A stretch of DNA of 64,000 nucleotides from Rallus limicola. Its lineage: Eukaryota > Chordata > Aves > Gruiformes > Rallidae. The notes beneath the pieces were generated by a model. That model had not been told where the DNA came from and ran no database searches. It saw only the letters and a list, made by a program, of their open reading frames with translations. The stretch's first letter is position 1; each line of letters begins with the position of its first letter. This document shows positions 22,321-44,056 of this stretch, piece by piece. Made by a program: the position numbers and the translations under genes. The DNA is taken from assembly GCA_022605955.1 (NCBI GenBank), contig JAKCOZ010000003.1, positions 60,698,179 to 60,762,178 on the forward strand, read 5' to 3'.

Positions 22321-25300
22321 GTTCAGCTTTACGACCCTGGCCACCAGCTGTGCCCCACTGGAAAAGTTGTAAAACTCATTTCCTGATTTGAAAGGCATGA
22401 AAACAAGAGGTAGGATCAAGATTTTTAACAAGCTGTGAAAAGCTGATTCATGCCCTCCAGAAATGTCTCCAGTTGGAAGCCCTGGTGGGTGCAAGGCTCC
22501 ACGGTGAGGGGGGATCCAAGGGACCCCAACGGGGTTGCCCTCAGCAGGGTGGTGACCATGCAGGCGGCAAGCGTGGGAGCCCCTGGCCCATGACCAGGAT
22601 TGCTCCAGGCTCTCCTCTGGTCACACTGAGCCTTCTCTGACCCTTCACAGCAGCCAAGGTTTTGGGATCATCCCATCTCCCAGGGACTAGAGCGGTACAG
22701 GCGTCCTGTTAACAGGCAGTGTGGGATGCAATGGCACCATCCTCAGTAGGGATGGACATCTTTGCACCCAGGTACAGCAGTTTCACCCCAGCCTGGGCTG
22801 TGGCTGTCCCAGGCTCATGGCTGTGAGTGGACAGGGGGTGATGGCAAACTTTTTGGCACAAAGCAGTCAGTATAGTGATTGCCACTGATGCAGAGTGGGT
22901 GAGGAAGGCTCTGCGTGAGGCATGACCCAGGGCTCACCCCAGCAGTGCCCATGTCAGCAGGGCCATGGCTGCGTCCCTGCAGCACCTGTGAAATGCTGGA
23001 GATGAGCAGCCCCTCTCAGAGGCTGGAGACCGGCCCCAGCAGGAACAGAGAACAGGATGGGTGAAGTCAGGAGGTGAAGGTGCATTTGGGCAGCAAGTGA
23101 CCTGGGAGGGAAATGGAAGCCTTGGCCAGAAGCAAGAAGCCATGGGAAGATGCCACACCACCCAGGGACATCCACACAGACTCTTACCCAGAGGGGCTGC
23201 CTGTGAGTGGAAGTGATAAGTCTTGTAATCAGCTGGCAAAGCAAGGGGGCGGGTGAGACAGAGGAGGCCAGGGTCCTGCCAGCCACATGGCCCCAGGGAC
23301 CTACAAGTGAAGGGCTGAATTGCCAAGAGACATTCACAGCCCTTGTCAGAGGCGCTGCCAGCAGCAGGAAACGGGGCTGTGGGCAGGGTCCGGCCGGTGG
23401 CTCGGCCAGCGCAGAGCCAGGCCGGCAGCGAGGCGGCAGCGGCAGCAGTAGCGTATGTGGGTCATCTGCCCCTGCATTAATCTCCCTACTTTCTGAGAGT
23501 TTGGGATAGGTTCACACCCTGACGCGTGAGGCTTAATATCCCTTCCAGAATTTGTGTTGGCATCCGCTGTTATAGCTGGATATGCTTTTTATCCCCATAA
23601 ATGCCCAATCCCTCCTTGAATCCCACTAAATTTTGGCCCGAGCATTTTCCTGTAGCAGCTTAATTAAGCATGGAATGAAAAAAAAAAATGAGAAGAAAAA
23701 GAAAATCCTGCTTCCTTTTATCCGCTTTGGATTCACCACCTTCAGATCCAAAGGTAGAGTCCATTCCTGCTGCCGTTCCCAGCCTCCTCACTGTGCTGTT
23801 GCATCCTGACCCTCCATCTCGTGCCATCACAGCTCTGCATCCTCTCTCCCAGTGCCCTGGGTGATGCTGTGCCCCTCTGTGCAGGGTGGCTGGATGGCAG
23901 CAGGGGTGGGATCAGTTGGAAGAGGCTGATCATGAAGCCAGAGAAGCTTGGTGCACCCACGAATAACCTGCTGACCGCAGGGCTGCCAGCCAGGACGGTG
24001 AAGTGTATCGGTGACAAATGAAACTCGCCCTTTGGTGCAGAGTTGTTACTATATAAGGAGGATAAAAGCGTTCCTTGTCGGAGCAGTAAATGAATATTCC
24101 TATTGTGTGTTTGGAAAAAGAGGCCTGGCACCAGTGAAATAATCCATCATCATTTCATCACCGAGCACAGCGAACGTTAAACAAAAGCAGCGGGTCTCAC
24201 CCAGAGGCCTGCGTGATGTGGCCAGGCTTCCACAAGTGTGCCAAAAATCCGGGGCTGGAGCATCCCTCAGGCCTGTGGAGGGGTCAGTAACCCTGCTCTA
24301 CCAGGGACACAAAGAGGCATTCCTGGGATTTCTGTAGCTTGGCCATTCCGGTTTCCCAAAGAGAGGGGCAAAACCACGGGCCACTTGTGGCCTTTGGAAG
24401 CAGTTCCATGGGTAAAGCACAGAGGAGGAGGAAAGGGAGTCAGGACACCCTCTCTCCACCCCCGCCGGCACCTTGTGAAGGGACCCAGGTGCCCACGCAC
24501 TCTCCATGCCATGACTGTGCATCACGGGACGGGGACGTTGGTTCCCTGCAGCCTGATTGTCCAGATCTTCCCCCTCCAAACTACTCTCCATCCCACCTTT
24601 CACATGCTCAGGCACTGGGCTGGCCCCAACACACACCCTGGTGTGGGAGTCCGGAGAATTTGGGTCTGGCTTGTGCCAGGGGTGCTGGTCATTTGGGAAA
24701 CTGCAGCTGGAGATGGACTCGATGGTGGGAAGCTTTGGCTCCAGCCCCCACAGAATGGCTGGGGGGGCCGACACCCTTGTCAGCTGCACTACCTGTGGTG
24801 GCTTTGCCTCAGTGGAGGGTGAAAGGAGGCAGAGGGTTTTGGTGCTCACATCTCAGGGGCAGAGCTGAGACCCAAGGAAGAGCCACAGAAGGAACAAAGG
24901 GGCTGGAAGAAGTGCCCTGCTCCAAGTTCAGCTGCTTTATGATTCATCAGGCAGAAGCCTTCAGCAGAGACTGACTGCATGTCCTGGTGTGAGGGTGAGC
25001 AGCAGCCACCACCCCTGAGCATCCTGGGACCCTGCAGAAGGTCACACCGGAGCCTCAGCATCCCCTCCGAAGGACCCAGCTGCTCCTTCCCGACCTGGTG
25101 CTTGGACTGTGGCTGTGCCTGAGAAGAGCTGGGTGCTGCATCCCACCAAGGGTGGTCCCCCCTCCCAACAAGGACTGGGTCCCCTCTCTGCAGAGCTGCT
25201 GTTCCAGCATTTGGTGCCAGGGGCTGGGACCCTGCGGATGGGCAGGGGTGAGCACCTGAGCCAGTGGCTGCCGGGATGAGGTGACACCAGCCCACCCCAA

Positions 25301-26210
25301 CCCCACAGGAGGTGTGGGGATAATAAACGATGCTGGACAAGTTGCCATCAGCAGGATCCAGGAGTGTTATAAAACCTGAATCTCCTGAGCCTTCAGCTGG
25401 GACTGCAGCTGCAGAGCAGGAAGCAAACAGGATCCCGGCTGGCATTGTGAAAGCAAACACCATAAATCCGAGGAAGTGCTGCGATTGCTGTTTTAGGCAC
25501 TGGGGAGCTTGGCTCCTGCTCCCCACAAGCAATTTATTTTCTCTCTAAACAGCAAAAAAAACCCCAACAAACCCCAACTTATCACTGCTCCGGTGCTGCT
25601 TCTGTCCCTGGGCTGGCTGTGGGACTCAGTCATGTCTCCTTGCTCAGTGTCTTGATGATGCTTCAGCCCCAAAGCCCCCAGAGCACCAGGGCTGGGTGCA
25701 GGCAGCTACTAACCATGTCCACTCACCTGAACACTCACTCAATGATCTCCAAAGCAGCTGGACCCCAGGAAGACCTGATCAGGACAATCAGAGAGCTGGC
25801 CAACTGGGAGCAAATAAGAGGTACAGGAGGGACTACCCAGGGAATGACAGCCAGCTCACCCCATCCATCTTCCCGCAGGTGGTGAGCCCAACAGGGTAGT
25901 TCCCTGAGGCTGGAACTACAGATGGGATCAGAGCTGACACCACCAGGACTATAGCAGTGAGGTCGCTGCTCCAGAAAGGGGATGAAGTGGAGGGGACAGG
26001 ATGTCCCCTCACTCTGCATGCTGGCTGCCCGATGGATGGTGTCCGGTGCCACTGGAGGAGTGTGGGCTGGGAGGCATGTTGGTATGCCCCATGCGTCCCA
26101 TGGATGTCCCTGGCCTTGACACACCCCAGCCCTTCTCCCAGGGGAAAGCTGTTTCCACCCCATGGGTCGGGCACAATGTTTTGCAGGTTCTCTACAAATC
26201 CGGCTTGGGT
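22321..26210. other. MSMP-NPR2 intergenic spacer, left part
   Basis: No exon with conserved protein similarity or consistent splice sites was found on either strand. It contains an AT-rich patch at about 23540-24200 (separate finding) surrounded by GC-rich unique sequence. Confidence 0.65.
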
Positions 26211-26214
26211 GGTG

Positions 26215-26700
26215 TCTGTTCGTCTGTCATGGGATGGGGTCTGTCATGGGAAAAGGCCTGTGTGTCCCCAGCCATGGGATGGGGTCTGTGTGTCCCCAGC
26301 TGTGGGACTGGGTCTGTCATGGGATGAGGTCTGTCATAGGATGGGGTCTGTCATGGGAAGAGGTCTATTTGACCCCAGCCATGGGATGGGGTCTGTCATG
26401 GGATGGGATCTGTATTGGGATGGGGTCTGTCATGGGATGGGGTCTGTCATGGGAAAAGGTCTGTGTGTCCCCAGTCATGGGATGGGGTCTGTGTGTCCTC
26501 GGCTGTGGGATTGAGTCTGTCATTGGAAAAGGGTCTGTCATAGGATGAGGTCTGTCATGGGAAGAGGTCTATTTGACCCCAGCCATGGGATGGGGGTCTG
26601 TCATGGGATGAGGTCTGTCATGGGTTGGGGTCTGTCATGGGATAGGGTCTGTCATAGGATGGGGTCTGCATCCCCAGCTGTGGGAAGGGGTCTGTCGACC
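26215..26700. repeat. 17-bp minisatellite in the MSMP-NPR2 spacer
   Basis: About 480 bp of tandem variants of GGGATGGGGTCTGTCAT, interspersed with longer forms containing GTCTGTGTGTCCCCAG and GAGGTCTATTTGACCCCAG. Open in several frames, but purely repetitive. Confidence 0.92.
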
Positions 26701-29700
26701 TCAGCCTGGGTCCCTCCTGCCCCTCAGCTGTGGCAGGCAGGGCTCCACATGCCTCACTGCCTGTGTCTCCCTTGCCCTCTGGTCCTCCCTCACACGGCCT
26801 CCTCCTCCCTCCATCACCTCCATGTTCCATCCCTCTCCATCCTCCTTCAGCACTCTCCCAGGCCACTCATCCCAGCTCTACCTGCCCTGTGCCAGGCCAG
26901 GTTTTGGTATCAGTGGGTGCATCCCCACTGCCCTCACCCCTTGCAGGGTGCTGGCACCCACCCCGGCACCCCAGCACCCCCGGTACCCAGCACCCCAGGT
27001 GTGCCGCTGCCCACGGCTCTACCCTGGCTCCCCTTGAGGGAAACGTGCCGGGAGGACGTGGGGGGTTTAAGTAAACAGGCCCTGGCACTTGCTGGCCATC
27101 CCAGGAAAATAAAAACATCCGGGCGGGCAGCGTGCAGCGAGTGCGAGAGGCCGGCACCCCATAAATCCCCTGGATCAGGTGCTTTGTAGTCGGCACAAGG
27201 AAATGAGCACATTATTCAGCTCGGCTTATACTCCGAAACGTTTCCTGTCCTGTGAGTCAGAAACAACCCTGGGAGATCATTCCTGGGCCGCGCAGGAGCG
27301 GCGCTGGCCAAAAAAATGCCACGGCGCCGGTTGGGCCTGGGGACCCGCCAGAGAGGTGAGGGGTCCAGGCACCTGGCAATGGAGGAGCCATCCAGGGTAG
27401 CTCCTCAACGTAGGGGTGCTTGGCCGTGGCAGCACCGTGCCACTGAAGTCAGCAGGGAGCTGCCCTGGGACATGCTGGGGAGAACCTGGGGGCTCCCAGA
27501 CCTGTCCTGGGGGCTCCCAGACCTGTCCTGGGCACCATGCTTCAGTGGGATGCAGCGATAGGCAGAGCCCCAGAAGAAAAAGAGCCTTTCTGGGTCCTGG
27601 ATGGATCTTGCAAATCTTCTCTAGCCTCTCTGGGAGCAGAAAGGCTGAACCTTTGCTCTAGCTGTAAGCCCCTTCTGCACCCTGCATTGCCCCAGTGCAT
27701 CACAAGCTGTTGGCTGGCACCCATGGGAGCACTCTGGGGTGCTACCCTGCTTTAGGGACACTCTACAGAAAAAGCCACAGGTGGCTGGTGACTTCATGGT
27801 GGAAGAGACCACCTGGGCACAGGACTGGGAGCCCTCATATGCAGCCTGGAGGTCCGAGAGCAGCAGATGCTCCAAGCTTGACACAGGCAGTGCCCACCTG
27901 AGGAGGGACATGGGTGACATGTCCTGTCCTGGTGCCCTGCAAGAACGGTTGTAGAGTGCCACCATGGGTATGGGCCGTGGAGATATGCAGGTGCTGGAGC
28001 TTCTCCCCAGGGACACATCCGGACAATCCCTGTCCTGAACCAGGGAGATGACACATCTGCCATGTTACCCACATTTTTTTCTTTAAAATATTTCCCTCTG
28101 CCCCATTTTTTTCCACTAAAGTCACATGAACCCCAAACCTAAACAAGGAGACCTTCAGGTTTCCTAGGCAGCAGGAGGACAGGAAGCCCATAAGTGCAAA
28201 GGTCACCCCACATGCTTGTGTCTGTCCCTGTGCCCACCTGCACAAAGCCACACCAACCTTTTGGAGGTGTTCCTTTCCCATTTGGGATGGGGTGGCTCCT
28301 CCAGCACTGGAGAGCCCAGTGCAGCCCTGGACAGAGATGGGAATCCTAGGTAGTGCCTTCTCCATCCCTGCCCACTTCCCATGCCCCCTCTTCACACCCC
28401 CATGTACAGCCCCCAGCCTTCAGCAGGAGGGTGCTCCTGCCCATTCGTGCTAGAGCTCCCTGTGACCCAGTGCGATCCACGCCCTGGCACAGCTCCTTCA
28501 CCCGGCCCCAGCAGAGCTGGCATGTGGCTGTCACCCACTTGTGGTTCCTGCCATGCTCTTCACAGCCCTCTCCCGAGGCTGACAGGTTTCTGGCCCTGCT
28601 CTAGGTGCAGAGGTGAAGGCCCTTGGCAGGGCCCTGCGGCCTGCTCGCTTGTGTGGCTGCGCCCCAGGAGGTGGAAAAACACTTTTTAGCAATTAAACTG
28701 TCAGCAGCTTTTTGGACCCAGGGCTGGGTTTCACCTGCTGGGAACATAGAAAACAATATAGGAACGTCACGGGCATGAGCTCCTCAAGCAAGAGGGCATG
28801 GCTGTGTTCTTGCTGCCCAACACGTTCTGGTACAGCTCAAGGACCGTCACGGACTACCAGGGGCCACTATTGTAGACTGCCATGGGCCTCCACAGACCAC
28901 AAGGGACCATGACAAACCACTACAGGCCACCACAGACCATCATAGGCCACCACAGAGTTCCATGGACCTCCACAGGCCACCACAGACTGCCATGGACCAC
29001 CACAGACCACCACAGGTCACCAGGACCAGGGTGCTGAGCACAGCCCCATGGAAAAAAGATTTGTCAGCTCCCAGGCATGGGATGCCGAGCACAGAATGAG
29101 TGAAGCTCGGTGTGAGACGGGGCGAGGGGCTGAGGTGGAGTTACAGAAACCCTAAAGCATGGCGAGTGCCATCCTCATGTGCCCCAGGGAGCAGGCTGAA
29201 GGGAGAGAGGGGTGTGCCCACCCCTCCTCACCACCGGAGGGGGTGGGGATGCCCTGGTCCCACAGAGGACACAGAGCCGGGGCATTCCCCCCGCGGGCTG
29301 CGTGGGTGCCCGTGGATACCGAGCGGTACCGGGCACAGGCGGCAGCTCGTACCCGGTGAGGTACCCGCTGTCCCCGGGCGTGGGGCTGCGAGGCGCGGGC
29401 CGCGGTGTCCGGGCCCCCTCTGCTGGCACGGACATGCAAACACGAGGCGGGGGGGGGAGGCGGGGCGGGGGAAACCGTGTTCTTCTGGTGGGGTTTTTGT
29501 TGGGTTGGTTGTTTGCTTGTTTAATTTGCCGGGGTCCTTGCCCCTGCTAGCTGCACCCTGCCCCGGGAAGGTCCTGGGGGAGCATCGTCACCTCCCCCCA
29601 CACAAGGGACTCGCTGCCCGCCCCCTGCCCACCGCCGGCAGCGAGAGGACACGAGGGCTGGTGACGGCTTTTCCCACCCAGGGCGCTGCCAGACCCTTCC

Positions 29701-31689
29701 CCCACCCCAGCCCCCCCCCCCCCCCCCCATCGCCCCCAGCACTCTGGTCCGTGCCTCCGAGGCTCGGAGGTGCCACCGTGGCTCAGGGGACATCCCCCGG
29801 GGATGGGGATGGGGGGCCAGGGGCACACGGGGAACACAGGACTCGGCACCGCCGTCGCCCCGTGGGACCCCGGAAGCGGAGCTGATTTTTGGAGGAGGCT
29901 GTGGTCAACGAAGGGACCCCCACCGCGCACAGCCTCGCACCCCCTGGGGAAGCCGCTCCATCCTTCCCAGGGTCCCCTCTCTCCCTCCCGGTTGGGTTTC
30001 ACGGCCCCTCGGCTCAGGCACCGCGCTGCCGGCTCCCTGGCGCGGCAGGGCCGGGGTATTTATAGACGGCAACCCAATCCCCCCGGCTCGGGTGAGCCGA
30101 GCCCCGCCACCCTGCCGCGGGAAGGACGTGTCCCTCACGGCGGGGACACCTGCAGTGGCACCGGCGGCGACAGCGAGAGGGGCCGTGACTCTCGGCAGCC
30201 ACGGAGAGCGACCCGTGCCGGGGCACCCTGGGGTGCCGTGCCCACAGCGCTGCTCTGCTGGCCTGACCCGAATCCCAGAAGGGGACAGGGACCTCCCCCG
30301 CTCGCCCCTCGCCACAGCATCCCTCACGCGTCCAACCCCTGCGGGACCGGCCAGGCCTGCGGGTCCCCTTGCAGCCACAGGACTCCCTGCTCCCCTCAAC
30401 TCCGTGCCCCACACACGCATAGCTTTGGGCAGGGGCTAGACCCCCCCCCGCCCCCATCCCCACCCCCGCCTCCCACCCGCCCGATGGGAGCAGGCAGCAG
30501 GCTGGGAATGCGAGGAATGCATCGCAGGCATGCTGCCCCCGCCGAGCCCCCCCTGCCCCACCGAGGCTTCCCTTGCAAACACAGGGCGCCTCTGTGTCCC
30601 CCCCAGGCTGGGGCAGCCCCCCATGGCAGCCGGGGTCCTTCCTGTAAGCCCCCCGTGGAGAACCGGCAGCCCCACTCCTGCCCAGTTGTATCAGCCCCCA
30701 TGGCGTCCTGGGGGGGCTTACGGGGGTGTGGGGGTGATGTCACACAGGGCTCCCTGCCCCACAGCCAGCCCTTGTCCTCACCATGCTCCCCTGTGCTCCA
30801 CAGGCTGTCTCCACGGCCTCTCTGGTCCCCTGGCAGCCCCCTTACCCCACCCCACAGACCTGCACCCCACAGCACAGGGGTTGCAGCCTTAAAACCCGCA
30901 GGGGTGACATGGCTGCTGCCTCCAGCCCCACCGCATCCCTTCCCTCAGACACTCCCTGTCATGGTCATGCCTTCGATCCTCAGGCCCTGTGTCCAACAGT
31001 GACACCAGATCCCTGCCACATGGCTCCCCACTGCTGGGGGGCGGTCCTGGGTGTCAGGAACATCTGAATCCCCTGTCTGCAGTGGGGAAACCCACGTCCA
31101 AGGCACTGGATGTCCCCAGGAAGACACACAGATCTTCACAAACCCTCTCCAGAGCCTGACACTCCCTGTACCCTACAGCCCTCTCTGAAATCCCTGGTGT
31201 GGACACCCAAGATGTTCCCTCCCCTATCAGCTGGCTGCGCTCCATAGCCATCTGCCCCCTCACCACCGCCCTCCCACTGGGAACATCCTTTGCACCCCAA
31301 GTGCACAGTGCCTTCCCCAAGCCCCGGTGGGGCCCTCAGGACAGCGTGCCCCCTGCTCAATCCCCACACAGTGGGGCACCATCCAGAACCTAGATGCCCC
31401 CTCCCAACCCCTCCTCACCGGACATCCCCAGAACTGAGCTACCCCTTCCTCAATAACCTACCCACACCACCCAATTGGGACACACCAAACCCTTCCCCAA
31501 TCCCTGCCGTGGGCATCCTCCAGACCCTAGGCACCCTTTCCTCTAGCCCGGCCAGACCTGGAGAGGCCTGCTCCCTAACCCCTGCGGTGGGGACCCCAAA
31601 CTCCCTTCCCAAGCCCCTCCAACTCGGAACACCCAGAAGGCGAGCAGCCCTTGGCACCGCTGCACCCCTCTCCAACCACCCCATCCCAC
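26701..31689. other. MSMP-NPR2 intergenic spacer, right part
   Basis: No supported gene. Contents: an AT-containing patch at 27060-27300, a degenerate CACCACAGACCA repeat at about 28858-29035, a CpG-rich block at about 29270-30330, and a C18 homopolymer at 29711-29728. The largest open frames on both strands are proline/alanine-rich products of GC bias with no family resemblance. Confidence 0.6.
28858..29035. repeat. Degenerate CACCACAGACCA tandem repeat
   Basis: Repeated CCACAGACCA / CCATGGACC / CACAGGCCAC variants over about 180 bp. Confidence 0.7.
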
Positions 31690-31892
31690 TAGTGTGTGTC
31701 CGTGTCCCCCCCTCCCCGCCGTCGCGGTGCCGCCCATCCCCGTGCCGTCCGGCCGGGCGGGGAGTGGCGGCTGAGAGCGCTTGGCCGGCCCGGGGAGGTA
31801 CCGCCCGGGGGAGGGCGCAGACTGCGGGGAGGGGGCGCGGCGGGGCTCAGGAGCCGCGGTCGGCGGCCGGGGCGGAGGAGCCAGCGCGGCCC

Positions 31893-42775
<10,883 letters not shown>

Positions 42776-44050
42776 GCCTGATGACAGCGGTGGAACCCCC
42801 AACCCTGATGGGGGCCACCATGCTTCCCGGTGCCTGGACCCCCAGGATGCAACCAGGCACCCCTCCCCCAAAACCGCAGCCCCCTCCAACACCACAGCCT
42901 CCCTGCTTCAGCAGGGCTCAGGCACAGGGGATGGGGGGTCAGCGGCCACAGCACCACCTGCCCCCCTCCATCGGCACCAGCAAAGCCCACATCCCCTACC
43001 CCCAGCCTCTGCTGGAGGAGGGGAACTGGCCCAAATCCAGCCCAGGGGACCCTGTAACTTCCCACTCTGGGGTCCTGCTGCCCCTGCACTCTTCCCCTGT
43101 GGCTCAGCTGGCTCTGAGCTGCTCCCGGGGCCTGGCTGCCCCGCAGGGCACTTTGCTGTCTCTTTTCATACCTGGCCCTTGGCAGAAGTGCCCATGTCAC
43201 CCCCTCCCCAGGGGAGGAAATGGGGACTCCTGTCGGGACTGACTCTTTGGCCAGGGCAGGCTTCAATGCCGCGGCTCCCCCCCTCCACAGTGTCCCCCCT
43301 CCCCTGTATATAGCCCCAATTGGGTCATGTAAATACCCCTCCCTCCCCTGGGTGTAAATATAGGAGTCGCTGCAAACTTATTTTGTTGAAATACAAACTT
43401 CCCCAAACTCCTCTGTCCCCTGGCCTCTGCTTCACTCTGCCCCACAGCACCAAGCAGGCTGGGGGGAGCTGGTGGGACCCCAACCTTGAGCTCAGCCTGA
43501 GCCGGGGACAGCTGCCTGGAGCATCCAATGGCACTGTATCCCAGAGGTCTGGCTGCAGCCTGGGGTGTCGGTCTGGGGAACCCGTGCAGGGGGGCTGCCC
43601 CAGGGGTTTGGCCGCAGGTTGGGGTGTGGGTCTGGGGAGCTGGTGCAGAGGGGCTGTGGGCTGTGCTGGGTTTGCTTTGGTGCAAGGTCTGTGATGTGTT
43701 CCTCTGAGCTCATGCTCTGGCCTCGCTGCCACCACCCCTTACTGGAACCCCCCTGTGCCTAGGAACAGGGACTGCCTGTCACTGGCTGCAGGCACCAGGA
43801 GAAGGCACATCCTGGGGAATGGAGCTGTGTTAGGGGCTCTCTCTCCATGCTCAAGGCGGGAGGCTTGGGGCCGTAGCATGATTCGGGGCAGCAGTGACTT
43901 GCAGAGGGACTGGAGGGGGTCCCCACACCTCTGCCAGACGGCCCCACAGGGACTGGGATGCTGGGAACATGGTGCAACTGTTCAAAACACGCAGCCTGAG
44001 GACAGCCCTGGGGTGACAAGGACACTGGGACCACCTGTGCCTCACTGTTT
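42776..44050. other. NPR2 3' UTR and junction with SPAG8
   Basis: Up to about 43420 this is most likely NPR2 3' UTR. The remaining 600 bp is unique GC-rich DNA with no supported gene before the opposing SPAG8 3' end. Confidence 0.6.
43390..43395 (+). terminator. Possible NPR2 poly(A) signal (AATACA variant)
   Basis: No canonical AATAAA follows the NPR2 stop before the SPAG8 3' end. AATACA in TTGAAATACAAAC, about 615 nt after the stop, is the best variant; AATATA at about 43356 is an alternative. Confidence 0.4.
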
Positions 44051-44056
44051 TTTATT
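44051..44056 (-). terminator. SPAG8 poly(A) signal overlapping the stop codon
   Basis: Minus-strand AATAAA at 44056-44051. The TAA stop (44054-44052) is the middle of this hexamer (...CAA TAA A). Confidence 0.8.

Noticed and set aside
29770..31002. Plus-strand open frame of 410 codons upstream of NPR2
   Set aside because: Pro/Arg-rich low-complexity translation of GC-rich DNA. No conserved motif, splice structure or poly(A) signal.
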